A stretch of DNA of 64,000 nucleotides from Unio delphinus (Eukaryota > Mollusca > Bivalvia > Unionida > Unionidae): contig JAQISU010000096.1 in NCBI GenBank assembly GCA_029339505.1, forward strand, positions 5,813,501-5,877,500, given 5' to 3'. The first letter of the stretch is position 1. Each line of letters starts with the position of its first letter. This document shows, piece after piece, positions 10,051 to 19,335 of this stretch. Made by a program: the position numbers and the translations under genes. The notes beneath the pieces were generated by a model that worked only from the letters and a program-made list of their open reading frames with translations, had not been told where the DNA came from and made no database searches.

Positions 10051-10553
10051 ATGTCTTACGAATATCGTTCACATCCGATTTACGTCAATTACGAGGCTTC
10101 TCGAGATGGAACTATTAGACATCGACTGTTAGGGAAACAAATCGGTAATGCTAGTAATATGGGGTATTTATATGTTACTGTTTATCATGAAAAACAACAA
10201 AAAAAAAATATCGAGCTCACAGATTTATCGCTGAGATTTTTCTTGGTAATATCCCACCAGGATATGTTGTGGATCACATTGATAGAAATAAATTAAATAA
10301 TTGTGTTGATAACTTAAGAATAATTACCCCACGAGAAAACTCTCTTAATAAAAATCCAAATCAGCATATAAATTATACCCCTAGACCTGTAACTGCGTTT
10401 TACAATAGCGAGATTATAGATTTCCCATCAATATATTCAGCCGCTAAATATTTTAAGATTCATAAAGAATCAGTAAACCGATCAGCTGACTATATAATTT
10501 CAGCTACATACTCGGAAAAATTTAATTGTAAAGTTTCATTTATGTGGAATTGA
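10051..10553 (+). pseudogene. HNH homing-type endonuclease, frameshifted
   Basis: The first frame (ATG at 10051) carries an N-terminal segment typical of HNH homing proteins (YEASRDGTIRHR). After ten A at 10199-10208 it leaves register. The frame one base back continues with AHRFIAEIFLGNIPPGYVV, the core motif DHIDRNKLNNCVDNLRI at 10270-10320 and a C-terminal DNA-binding-like region with SAAKYFKIHKESV (NUMOD/HTH-like), ending in TGA at 10551-10553. These proteins cut specific DNA and spread by homing, and they are frequent free-standing genes in DNA viruses. One missing A explains the break. Confidence 0.8.
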
Positions 10554-10626
10554 AATTGCAAAAAAATAAATATTTACAAGAATTTTAGAAATTTAAAGAA
10601 ATTCACATTAAAAATGCAAAGGATTT

Positions 10627-11007
10627 TCACATGTAAGTGTTATCAAATTCCTCAGCGAATTTCGAGATAGTTTTTTCTTCTTCAAATACATCCCTGACTG
10701 CTTTTATCAGCGTGGTAAGTAACTTAGAAAGTTCAACAAATTCAGCCAGTACGCTATCATTGCCAGACGTTTTAAGTTGATAAATTATTTGATTGCGCTG
10801 TCTGATTAGCGTCTTAGCTACACGATACTCAGACCGATATGTTGGATAATCCTTGGCTCGTGCGGATGTTATCTTACGAAATTCATCAGCAAGGTAATCT
10901 GAGTTGAAGTGTGATATTTTTTTTTCTGTTACAATCTTAGCGATTTCAGGAATTTCATTTACACGATTAAGTTGTTTCGATATTTCGTCGACGGTAGTTT
11001 GATTCAT
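10627..11007 (-). CDS. Unrecognised 126-aa helical protein
   Basis: Starts at the ATG at 11007 and ends at 10627. The composition is charged and helical, with heptad-like spacing of Leu/Ile in residues 60-115 and no cysteine. No transmembrane segment or catalytic motif is visible. It is the last gene of the tandem minus-strand block, separated by a hairpin-containing 97-bp gap from the gene before it. It could be a small virion or scaffolding protein. I do not recognise a family. Confidence 0.6.
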   Translation of the reverse strand: MNQTTVDEISKQLNRVNEIPEIAKIVTEKKISHFNSDYLADEFRKITSARAKDYPTYRSEYRVAKTLIRQRNQIIYQLKTSGNDSVLAEFVELSKLLTTLIKAVRDVFEEEKTISKFAEEFDNTYM

Positions 11008-11065
11008 TATATAGTATATGAAATTAAAAATCTAAATGATTTTCAAATCTAAATGATTTTTCACA

Positions 11066-11097
11066 GAAATTCAAGAATTTCACAATTGCAAGCAATT
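11066..11097. promoter_or_regulatory. Two perfect hairpins in the gap 11008-11103
   Basis: GAAATTC-AA-GAATTTC (11066-11081) is followed at once by AATTGC-AA-GCAATT (11084-11097). Both lie between the 3' end of the 11104 gene and the start of the 11007 gene. Similar dyads occur in the other gaps of the block. They may end transcripts or bind a regulator. Confidence 0.5.
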
Positions 11098-11103
11098 TTA
11101 TAA

Positions 11104-12295
11104 TTACGATTTCACATCAAGGGTTATTTGTAATTGTTCCCCGCGAAGATCCAACAATGAGAAATCTTGATCGACGATTCTAAAATACATCTTTGTGTTA
11201 CGGTTATTAGCAGTTTCTAAGTATGTTACCGTAGATGGATTCATAACAATGAGACTTCCCGGAGAAACATTCGGGGAAAATGTGTATAAGATACTTCCAG
11301 GTTTATCATCATCAGATTGAGAAGTTTCTATGGCGAAACTTCCCGTGATAGCATCACACATAACGTGGATGGCAATTGTCGTTGAAATATTAACGTTGCC
11401 CGGAGATTTGTGCTTGTGATTCTTTCTTGGAGAGTTATTATATGTTAATAGTTCAACAGGTGGAATAAGTTTAAACCATAACGCGTGAATCTGTGGAAAA
11501 TATTCATCAAATATTTTTCTCGTTGATGCGCTTATCGCTGGTATATTAACGGAGGGAGGTTTCCAATCAGATAGAGTTTTATCTGTTAACGAAAAAACTT
11601 TTTGAAAATCTTTATCAGATGCTACTGTATCAATTAGTGTCTTAGTTAACAAATTCATATCAGTGATAATTTGATTTAGTTGTTGTTGATGCTGCTTAAT
11701 TGAATTACGTGTAACTGCTGATGAAAAATTAAAATAATTTCCGAGAGATTCCCGAATAAGATTTTGAAGCTGTTGTTGGTGAGTTTGATACAACCGCGTG
11801 TATTTACTAAATCTCGCAGACAAAGTATTGTATGACACGGTGAAACTTTTTCCCGTAGACGGTGATGTAAATGTCCAGGTGACAGGACCATCTCTGTTAT
11901 ACTCAGAACTCTGGATGTTTGTTATCACACGGTGATTTTTTATTGCATCTGGAGCGGTTACCGTACGAAAAAAGCCGTCATCGGAGTAATCTAAATGTGC
12001 ATCTACAACTGGTAATTTATCATCGATGAAGTCGGCGTATTTGGGTTCTGGTAATCTTGGGTGAAACGATGGAAGACTATCCAACCAATTTTGATGAATC
12101 AATAGAAAAGATTCATCTACTGCGTCAATGAGTTTTTTTACGCATCTCTGATACGTTATATCCGGGAAGTTTAAATGTTGGAAGATCATCAATGGTGATT
12201 TTATTTTTTGCTAGGAATGCTGCTTGCCTTTTCGGAGTAATCCCTCCTAATCCACCCATAAAATTTCTAATAAGATTTTTATTACTGTTCTCCAT
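11104..12295 (-). pseudogene. Putative virion/fibre-type protein, frameshifted near its N-terminus
   Basis: The long frame 11104-12192 has no convincing start. An ATG at 12295 opens a different frame of about 50 codons, rich in Gly and basic residues, that runs into it at seven T (12133-12139); one extra base explains the change of frame. The whole is about 396 codons and overlaps the end of the preceding gene by about 50 bp. The middle (residues about 160-260) is Gln/Asn-rich and helical. The last 120 residues are beta-rich and end in a strand pattern DLRGEQLQITLDV. I take it as a capsid-associated or tail/fibre protein on context only. Confidence 0.55.
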
Positions 12296-13086
12296 GTCCG
12301 CGATATTTCACCGAATTTGATGACATTGTTGCGACGCGTTGGATCTTCAGTTATCGCAGTTATCAAATAACCTAAAAATCTTTCAAATTCAACGTTAATT
12401 AATCTAAAATGTTCCTCAATACCCTCAATATTTACATTAATATATGCCCCCCCCCACTCATCACGATATGTTAATTTAGGAATACCGTCAACGTCACCAA
12501 CATTAAAACCGTGATAATCTTCTTTCGCAGACATAAAATCAGACTTTAATGGCTCTCGTGGCAGGTCTGCTATATCGATGGTGCCCGGAATAAACTCGGG
12601 ATATCCCAATAAAGTTCTAATTGAGCTGTTGTAAATGTCTACAGTGTAATTAGGAGAATTTACTTCGATGATAGAACTTAGTGATGATTCTCTTGCGTGA
12701 ATCTCAATAGGGTATTTATCGTCGGCGGTGGTAACAGTTCCCTTGCCTTCTATGATATTTGGCCCGGTTATATTTTCAATCTCTTCGATGATTATCTCGT
12801 TGAGGTCTTCAATGTCATATGCTCCTGTCGGTATGTGAATCGTGTGCCATACAACGGTGTCATCTAGAGTTCCGTCAGGGGTAAGTTTATAATTAGCGGA
12901 AAATGTAAAACTGTTATTTGGAAGTTTACCACGAAATGGTTCCGCTCGCACATTTGGCCAGCTATAATAACATCGTAATTGAGTTAACGCAATTTCACTC
13001 GCGGTCAACGGAGGATTAAATTCAACGTTGAATTCTGGAACTCTTGTCACCATGGTAATTAAATTAGTTTTTGTGTACGCTGACAT
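12247..13086 (-). CDS. Structural-type protein with the TGAYDIEDLN / SSIRTLLGY motifs (279 aa)
   Basis: ATG at 13086 to TAG at 12247. It begins with a strand segment containing NVEFNPPLTASEIALTQLR, then IPTGAYDIEDLNEII (about residue 88) and NSSIRTLLGYPEF (about 150). A recurrent Polinton/adintovirus virion protein family has this layout of IPxGxYxxxxLN followed by SIxxLLGF (recognised from memory, name not settled). The neighbouring 13176-13541 gene repeats the same two motifs. It overlaps the start of the next gene at 12295. No signal peptide or transmembrane segment is seen. Confidence 0.6.
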   Translation of the reverse strand: MSAYTKTNLITMVTRVPEFNVEFNPPLTASEIALTQLRCYYSWPNVRAEPFRGKLPNNSFTFSANYKLTPDGTLDDTVVWHTIHIPTGAYDIEDLNEIIIEEIENITGPNIIEGKGTVTTADDKYPIEIHARESSLSSIIEVNSPNYTVDIYNSSIRTLLGYPEFIPGTIDIADLPREPLKSDFMSAKEDYHGFNVGDVDGIPKLTYRDEWGGAYINVNIEGIEEHFRLINVEFERFLGYLITAITEDPTRRNNVIKFGEISRTWRTVIKILLEILWVD

Positions 13087-13092
13087 TTATGT

Positions 13093-13145
13093 AAAATTGC
13101 TTTGCAATTTTTAATTGTAAAATCTTTGAAAATTCTTTGAATTTT
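13093..13145. promoter_or_regulatory. Two perfect A/T hairpins in the gap 13087-13175
   Basis: AAAATTGC-TTT-GCAATTTT (13093-13111) and AAAATTC-TTT-GAATTTT (13129-13145) lie just upstream of the ATG at 13086 and downstream of the stop of the preceding gene. Confidence 0.5.
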
Positions 13146-13175
13146 ACGATTTTATATTCAAGAATTGGAAAATTT

Positions 13176-13541
13176 TTAATTTTCATTAAGTGAATAATTT
13201 CCGTGTGTGAGGAACATTGGATTATATTCACTGGGGTACTCAGGCCAACCGATTACCGTCCTAATACTACTTTGATAAATATCAACTACGATTTCCGGAG
13301 ATATTATAAATATATTCCCGCTGGTAACGAACATAATCTTTGACGTGGAAATAGTTTCTCCGATAATTAAATTTATATTCTGATTTAGTTGTTTATTGAG
13401 CTCATCGATTGTGTAATCGCTGGATGGAATTCCAACAACATACCACTCGATTGGATATTTCCAAGAAAACACTAGTGAATTATTTTCCTTTGAAATTCGA
13501 AGAATTTTTGGATCCTTTTGAAAGTCTTGAATTGTTATCAT
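13176..13541 (-). CDS. Short paralogue of the 12247-13086 protein (121 aa)
   Basis: Carries GIPSSDYTIDELNKQLN and VDIYQSSIRTVIGWPEYP, which correspond in order and spacing to IPTGAYDIEDLN and VDIYNSSIRTLLGYPEF in the next gene. It lacks the N-terminal strand and the C-terminal hundred residues of its neighbour. Its first codons overlap the 3' end of the 13480-14046 gene by 62 bp in another frame. It is probably a tandem duplicate or one domain of a two-gene structural module. Function unknown. Confidence 0.6.
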   Translation of the reverse strand: MITIQDFQKDPKILRISKENNSLVFSWKYPIEWYVVGIPSSDYTIDELNKQLNQNINLIIGETISTSKIMFVTSGNIFIISPEIVVDIYQSSIRTVIGWPEYPSEYNPMFLTHGNYSLNEN

Positions 13542-14046
13542 TATTTATATTGTCATTATTTAATTTCTTCATCGCGATATTATATAATTCAGTAATATGT
13601 GAAAATTCCTCTTCAGTTATTTCAGTATCAGTTATCGCATTAGAAATCAACGTAGTCAATTCTGAATATGCATTTGTTGCTGTATTAAGTTTTATTGTGT
13701 AATCTTGAGGTTTACGCGCGGAACACGACGAGATTTTCTTTGTAACTCCGGTGAAGATTCCTGTGAGGGTAGTTACCGCGGAAATACAAATTGGAATTAC
13801 AATTGGTGCGGTCATCGTCACCGAAGATAATATTATTCCAGTTCCGGCGATAATTCCAGATACGGTATAAACAGTTATATCTAACACGGTAATTCTACGC
13901 GTGTATTTCTTTTTTTTTTTTACCGTGTATTGTTCGATTAACGTTTGTAATTTCTGCTGGTATTGAGACACGGTATCATAGCGATATTGAGTTGGTTTTG
14001 GTAGTAATTCTACGGATTTCCATGCTTGCAGTTCTAACGTTGACAT
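13480..14046 (-). CDS. Membrane protein with paired hydrophobic segments (188 aa)
   Basis: ATG at 14046. After a Gln-rich helical start and a basic stretch (about residues 43-51), residues about 55-100 form two hydrophobic segments separated by a short turn (TVSGIIAGTGIILSSV then APIVIPICISAVTTLTGIF). Residues 110-165 are helical, and the tail is Asn/Ser/Lys-rich. The topology suggests a hairpin membrane protein of the virion or of infected-cell membranes. No family recognised. Confidence 0.6.
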   Translation of the reverse strand: MSTLELQAWKSVELLPKPTQYRYDTVSQYQQKLQTLIEQYTVKKKKKYTRRITVLDITVYTVSGIIAGTGIILSSVTMTAPIVIPICISAVTTLTGIFTGVTKKISSCSARKPQDYTIKLNTATNAYSELTTLISNAITDTEITEEEFSHITELYNIAMKKLNNDNINNDNNSRLSKGSKNSSNFKGK

Positions 14047-14083
14047 TATTGTAAAAATCCTTCAGATTTTCAAATGCTTTTTT

Positions 14084-14102
14084 AAAAATCTCTCAGATTT
14101 TT
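14084..14102. promoter_or_regulatory. Perfect hairpin AAAAATCT-CTC-AGATTTTT
   Basis: An 8-bp stem with a 3-nt loop in the 65-bp gap before the ATG at 14046. A second imperfect dyad (AAAATC/GATTTT) lies at about 14053-14070. Confidence 0.5.
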
Positions 14103-14111
14103 CATTTTTAA

Positions 14112-15115
14112 TTAAAATGTTTCTGATATATATTCTACAATCCATTTTACTGGTTCTCTAACTACATTTCTATCGACAGGATCTATACTTATATTGTATT
14201 TATTAGTTAAAATCCCTGGATCTATCAATAATGTATTAACACTTGATTGATAAGTTATCCTCCCCACTATAAAATTAAATTGATGCTCGGAAAATAATGT
14301 TATTCGATAAAACCCCTTTACATCAATTGGAAAACTTATATTATTAGAAGTAGCATCACCCCTAATATAATCAATTTCTCCCTTAGCAACCACATATGTA
14401 AGATTTTGGAACTTATCAAAGTGTGGTATTTTTATTCTTTTGAGTACCGGTTCTATTAGTGGAAGTTTTTCAGTAATCTTTTAATATCCTCAATATCGTT
14501 ATTTATATCCTCGATGGCTTTTTTAATATTCGCGATGGACGCAGTTACTGGATTAGTATCAGTCCAAACTCCTAATTGTGAGTAAATATTATTGATGTCG
14601 TCGGTGATTTTCTTAATCGTGGTGAGACCATCTAGAAACGCTTTAAGATCCTTCGGTTTAATATTTCTGATATTAGTATCTAAAATTTTATCAATTATAT
14701 CGTCAACTTTTTCAAAGTTCCTCCGCAACGCTTCAAATTTAGTTATGTGACCATCAAAATCAGTTCGCAGTGTTGTTTGATTAAGAGTTACAGCTTTTAC
14801 ATGCGCTTCCAACGTGTTTATCGTATCAAATTTATCTGAAATTGTTTTTATGTTATAACTCGGTTCTAGTTTACCCCGCTTAAATACTACGACTGAATCA
14901 TCATCCGCGGTAGGATTTTTCGTCAGCAGGTCATCGAGAGATAAATTACTAGTTTTTAATTTTCCATTGCTGTCCTCAAATACAACGATTTCACCTGGGT
15001 CAACATCCACGAGATTTAATCCCGAAGTTATATATTTTTTAATCATTGATGCTATTTGCGACCTCGTGATAGTATCTGCTGGTCTATGTATTGATCTTCC
15101 AAAAATATCTGACAT
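14112..15115 (-). pseudogene. Fibre-like protein: coiled-coil shaft plus beta-rich head, split by a frameshift
   Basis: ATG at 15115 opens a 219-codon frame with repeated helical heptads, like a trimeric fibre or tail shaft, ending at 14456. The neighbouring frame is open from 14480 down to 14112 without an ATG and encodes a beta-rich region (GFYRITLF, FIVGRITYQ). The two frames meet at five T on + (14466-14470), where a sixth would join them. The layout of short N-terminal segment, coiled coil and globular C-terminus resembles attachment fibres. The role is inferred. Confidence 0.6.
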
Positions 15116-15157
15116 ATTATTATTAAAATCTTTAGGTTTCTAAATTATGAAATCTTT

Positions 15158-15586
15158 TTAATATTTACTGGAAGTATATTCAACCATCGCGGGTAATGAA
15201 AAATTCTTCGAAATAACTTTTAACGCGTTAATGGTTTCTTGGCCACAAATCGGAGGATCACTTATTGTTTGTGTCGGAAGCGTTGAATACCACACTGGGA
15301 TTTTCTTCGAATCTTTGGAAATGCTAGCACTTCTCACATAATTGATAAATTCGATTGGCGGTGGTAGCCCATATGAATCAAAATAAATAATATTCTGCGG
15401 AGTTATCGCGTAACATACCCAATGAGTTCCAGGGCCGGCATTATCATCAAGATTAATTATTCCAGTTTCTGGGATTTGTGGAATTTCTGGTAATTGATCT
15501 CTCATAAATACACCACGGAAATATTTTATTGGATTTTTAGTAAATTTTGATTTTTCTACAGCATCGAAGAGATCATAATTGGACAT
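15158..15586 (-). CDS. Adenain-type cysteine protease (142 aa)
   Basis: ATG at 15586. The catalytic order of adenovirus-like (C5/C48 clan) proteases is visible: FRGVFMRDQLP near residue 24, GTHWVCY with the active-site His near 55, FDSYG with the acidic residue near 70, and a Gln/Pro segment before PPICGQE with the nucleophilic Cys near 114. Such enzymes mature capsid and core proteins, and Polintons and adintoviruses carry them beside the capsid genes. The segment after the Cys lacks the usual second-helix cysteine, and the protein is short, yet all three catalytic residues are in place. Confidence 0.85.
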   Translation of the reverse strand: MSNYDLFDAVEKSKFTKNPIKYFRGVFMRDQLPEIPQIPETGIINLDDNAGPGTHWVCYAITPQNIIYFDSYGLPPPIEFINYVRSASISKDSKKIPVWYSTLPTQTISDPPICGQETINALKVISKNFSLPAMVEYTSSKY

Positions 15587-15593
15587 CGGTGTT

Positions 15594-15608
15594 AAATTCT
15601 TCGAATTT
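15594..15608. promoter_or_regulatory. Perfect hairpin AAATTC-TTC-GAATTT
   Basis: A 6-bp stem directly before the protease ATG and after the stop of the preceding gene. Confidence 0.45.
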
Positions 15609-15621
15609 TCATCTTTGAGAT

Positions 15622-16026
15622 TTACCGCGGTTGATATCTTGTGAATCTGCTTCCTGGAAGTCTGAGTCCTTTTCCCTTTTTTTTTGAAATTCCTTTCCCG
15701 GTAATCTTATCGATGAGAAAACCACCTAGTGATCCGAGAATTGGTGCTAGCGCTGGTAACGCAGCTGCAAGTAGTGGAAGAAAACGCCCAGTTTTAACCA
15801 TATCAGCGATTGCAGCCTTGGAAAGAGTAACTTGAACTCCTTTTTTATTTTTCTTTGCTTGTTCTATTTGTTTCATCTGAGTTGCAGTCAACGACAATTT
15901 ATTTGGTCCGCCAGTTAGCTGGCTATTTTTCAACGAGATTGTAATTCCACATTGTTTAGATACTGATGATTGTAATTTTTTTATTTGACCTGACGTCAAC
16001 GTGACATTGATAGAGTTATATGACAT
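15622..16026 (-). CDS. Small basic core-like virion protein
   Basis: The likely start is the ATG at 16026, giving 134 residues; the open frame extends to 16080, but only this ATG has the AATAACATGTC context shared with other genes here. Two related Leu/Gln-rich segments (LTSGQIKKLQ and LTATQMKQIEQ, followed by VQVTLSKAAI) precede a hydrophobic Ala/Leu/Pro segment and a Gly/Lys/Arg-rich tail with GKGLRLPG. This resembles the small adenovirus-pX-like or core proteins recurrent in Polinton-like genomes, which bind DNA or membranes. The assignment rests on composition and context. Confidence 0.6.
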   Translation of the reverse strand: MSYNSINVTLTSGQIKKLQSSVSKQCGITISLKNSQLTGGPNKLSLTATQMKQIEQAKKNKKGVQVTLSKAAIADMVKTGRFLPLLAAALPALAPILGSLGGFLIDKITGKGISKKKGKGLRLPGSRFTRYQPR

Positions 16027-16097
16027 GTTATTGGAAAATGTTAATATTACTCTAAATCCTGTTAACGTCGAAAATATCAAGAATTTCCATTTACAAT

Positions 16098-17504
16098 TTA
16101 AAGATTTTCTACTGGAGCATCAACGATTCTCATTCGTCCACCACCACCCTCAAGGATCATAGATTTATCACTTAGAAGAACAGCAATTGCTCTAAATCCT
16201 CCAAGAGCATCTCCGATACGAGCCTGAAATTTCACATCAACTGTTGAATGTTTAGATAAATCAAGATGTTGCAGCGAGAAATAATAAATTGGATAATGTT
16301 GTTGAAAATCCAATTGAGATATTTGCAAGCCAGTATCAACATTTTGATCTCGTCCCATAAAAGACCACAGTCGATGATAAACCCTCCCGATTTGATTATT
16401 TGTGTAGTCGAGAATAAATTGTTCTACGGGTTCTTGCTGATTGCTTACACGTAGCGAAACTTCACTGACGCTACATTTATCAAATATCATATGAGAACGA
16501 AATTGTTGACTAGCTGTAGCACCAACTATTTGTTGAGTTCTATTTATACTTTGTAACGCAACAAATACATGTCTAGGCGCGGATACATTTTTGGTTAATG
16601 CGAGTTGCCAGGTAAAAGGTCCAACCACATTTGACGTTATTGTAGAGGTTGAAACATCATGCCAACTTAGCAGTGATTTTCCTCCATGATTCATAAAAGA
16701 TAATAGTCGTGTTTCAACGTCCAACGATGGAGTCATAACAGGCATCCATAGCGCTAGTTTTGTTAAATTAATTTTACCATCATCAACACCTGTTCCTTTC
16801 CATAACGCGTAATTGTCAGTGGATCTTCGTGTGAGCGCTACAGTGTGACTAGCACCAAAGATAACTTTTCTAACATCTCTGCAAAATCCAAATATATGTG
16901 ATAGCGGAATTATTCAAGAAAATCTACCGTCATTGTTTAACATTTTCTTAAGTGTTGCAAATCCTCTATTGTGATTAGGATTACTACCAAAAACAACAGG
17001 TTCAACATCAGCATCATCAGCAGGAGCTGTATGCTTTTTTGGTCGTCTAACAATAAATTCATTATGTTCAGCGTGATTGGAGGTATCTTTTGCAAACATC
17101 ATTGAATGCCCAGCAGATTTAATAAAATCATCAGAATATCTAGCGAGTCCTATTATTGTTGTTGCAACATCGATATCGTTATCGATAGATTCAATTTTAT
17201 TTGTGCCAATTGAATACTCAGCGGACTTAAACAACGCCATGATTCCATTGTTAACAAATCCAATATTTGTAGTTGCAAGATTATCGTAGGCGGTATTATC
17301 ACCTTTTATTAATCGACCTTCAACTTCAATGTAAGCTTCTGCGGGAAGAAAGTATTTGGAGGTATCATTGAATCTAAGTTCAATTCGTGATGATGTATTT
17401 GGGTCCTGAGCGTTATATGAAAAATATTGATAATCTCGCACAGAATCATTTTTTGATACTTTAGCATCTATGTCAAAAGCGTCATCAGTTTCATATTCGA
17501 ACAT
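16098..17504 (-). pseudogene. Hexon-like double jelly-roll major capsid protein, one in-frame TGA
   Basis: A single frame of 468 codons from ATG at 17504 to the stop at 16098, interrupted only by TGA at 16914-16916 (codon 197). The N-terminal half has strand motifs (DYQYFSYNA, FLPAEAYIEVEGRL). Directly after the stop the frame carries a IPLSHIFGF-type motif, which I recognise from adintovirus/Polinton major capsid proteins. The last 215 residues are beta-rich (VGPFTWQLALTKN, YPIYYFSLQH). Double jelly-roll trimers build the icosahedral shell. The stop may be a real nonsense mutation or an error. The preceding gene normally ends about 20 bp upstream, but a transposon now separates them. Confidence 0.85.
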
Positions 17505-17528
17505 TATATTTGTATCGATAAATCTAAA

Positions 17529-18842
17529 TACAGTGGGACCCCGCTATAACCCGCCCCGCTATAACCCGAATTCGGATATAACCCGGTCGTGGCATGGCTC
17601 CCGAAATTTCGGGTAATTTATTACAGGTATTTTTCTCAAAGACCAAAAAAAAAAAAAAAAAAAAAATTAAGTATGAAAAAGAAAAAATCTCATATTCGTC
17701 TAAACAGTGCGAAAAAGAACGTGTAGAAAATGTATTATCAAATTTCTTCTAGTTTTGTGCGAAAATAAACGTCGGAAATACGAACCAATTGCTGGGCCTA
17801 CTGAGAACTTTGATCTTTGTTTATTGTTGAAAAATTACAGCTCATAAGTGTCAATATTATAATTACTGATTCCCGAGTAATGAAACCATCGTGTCTACTT
17901 TGTGTTTGTCTTGAATGCATTCCGAATACAATCGTTGCTCAAAATAATCTCCGATATATGTTCTCTTAGTTTCATACACAACTAAGCAACAGCCAATGCG
18001 GCGGTTGATAAAAGATTCTCACCAGAATGTATAAATCAATTAATTTAAGTACATTGTTTATCATCAAAGTGAACTGCCGAGCTAAACTGTGACATAATTC
18101 AGTGGTTAAGCCAGTTCTGCCTGCTGTATTTATTAGAGTACATCAAAAGAACATGACGCAATAGCTGGGCGGCAAGTTCAAAGGACTTTGACTAGCAGCT
18201 TGGGTGGGAAACTTTGCTGAAATTTACAATGACTGAATTCAGAGACAGAGAGATCCTGAGATGTACATGTAGTTATTATAAGAATACACTTTAGCTTCCA
18301 TTATTTAATCTATGGACATGTACTATTTCATCATTCATTACGTACACCCGTTACGTAATTTTTTTTTTCTTTTTTCTTTTCATTGAATTCAGTCACATAA
18401 TGATCTGTGACAAAATTATTGAATATTTTACATCCGTGTGTGGATATTTTCGATGGAAATATTTGTATTATGGATTCAATGTATGTTACAAGATTCGCTG
18501 GTGAGTACACGGTGTTGATACTCTTTTCATGCAATAGATTATACATTTATACATAAATTAGACACGTGTATGTATCAATGCATTTTTCTCTGAATAAAGT
18601 AATATATTATATCTGCAATTTCTATTACCACAGCAAATGTTTTTCTCATTTAATATATAGTGATCAAAAATGGTAATTGTGCCATGCATTTTCGCACCCG
18701 TCTTTATGTAACCCCCCCCCTCCCCCAATTAAATCCAAAAATGTGTTGGTATTGTACATGGTTGCTTATAACACGGTTCGGTTCATAGCCCGGTCGGATT
18801 CTGTGGCTCCCAACTACCGTGTTATAGCGGGGTCCCACTGTA
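17529..18842. mobile_element. Nested pogo/Tigger-like non-autonomous transposon (17531-18840, TA duplication)
   Basis: The ends CAGTGGGACCCCGCTATAAC (17531) and GTTATAGCGGGGTCCCACTG (18821-18840) are perfect inverted repeats flanked by TA. The subterminal ATAACCCG repeats and the CAGT terminus are typical of pogo/Tigger elements. At 1310 bp, with only short frames, it cannot encode a transposase. It disrupts the viral capsid cluster and so is younger than the viral insertion or came with it. Related ends occur at 34867 and 36628. Confidence 0.9.
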
Positions 18843-19234
18843 ATTAATCGTTTTAATCCAGAGCCGGAAATATGTCTTAAACGATCTTGTACTATTTTAT
18901 TAATTGCGCTACCTGTTTTTGGTGGCATATTATTTGTGGATTTCAATTTGAAATTTTTGGGATTTTTTCTCACCATAGATGCAATTTTACCCGTAGCAGC
19001 ATCAAGTCCGCGAACAGCTAGATTGCCAAGTTCTGTGCCAACTTTACTACTTAACACTCCAATAGCTTTTGATGCGATTTCTTTACCGACAGGAAGTAAT
19101 TTTGGAGCAATTCTAGTAAATAAACTTGTGACAACGTCACCGATTCCATTTCCATGTCTGAGTTTATAAACTGGTAATCTTGAGTTCATGACGAAAACGG
19201 GTCTAGCCCGATTCATACTTCGTTGTATTATCAT
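18704..19234 (-). CDS. pVI-like minor virion protein with a transposon-derived C-terminus
   Basis: ATG at 19234. The viral part is about 131 residues: a basic start, an amphipathic segment (IGDVVTSLFTRIAPKLLPVG), Ala/Gly-rich helices and a basic end with GSGLKRLI, a layout like adenovirus protein VI-type membrane-lytic minor proteins (inferred). At 18841 the frame enters the inserted transposon and reads about 45 foreign residues to a stop at 18704. Removing the insertion and one TA places TAG at 17524-17526 two codons on, so the original product was almost unaffected. Whether the added tail is tolerated is unknown. Confidence 0.65.
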   Translation of the reverse strand: MIIQRSMNRARPVFVMNSRLPVYKLRHGNGIGDVVTSLFTRIAPKLLPVGKEIASKAIGVLSSKVGTELGNLAVRGLDAATGKIASMVRKNPKNFKLKSTNNMPPKTGSAINKIVQDRLRHISGSGLKRLITVGPRYNTVVGSHRIRPGYEPNRVISNHVQYQHIFGFNWGRGGVT

Positions 19235-19280
19235 TATTGGAAATCGTAAGTGAGTTTCTAAATGGTGGTGAGTAATATGT

Positions 19281-19335
19281 AAAATCTCACAGATTTTGAA
19301 AATCCTTTAGATTTGGAAATTGCTTTTGCAATTTC
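19281..19335. promoter_or_regulatory. Two perfect hairpins before the pVI-like gene
   Basis: AAAATCT-CAC-AGATTTT (19281-19297) and GAAATTGC-TTTT-GCAATTTC (19316-19335) lie between the stop of the 19334 gene and the ATG at 19234. The second overlaps the stop codon. Confidence 0.5.
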
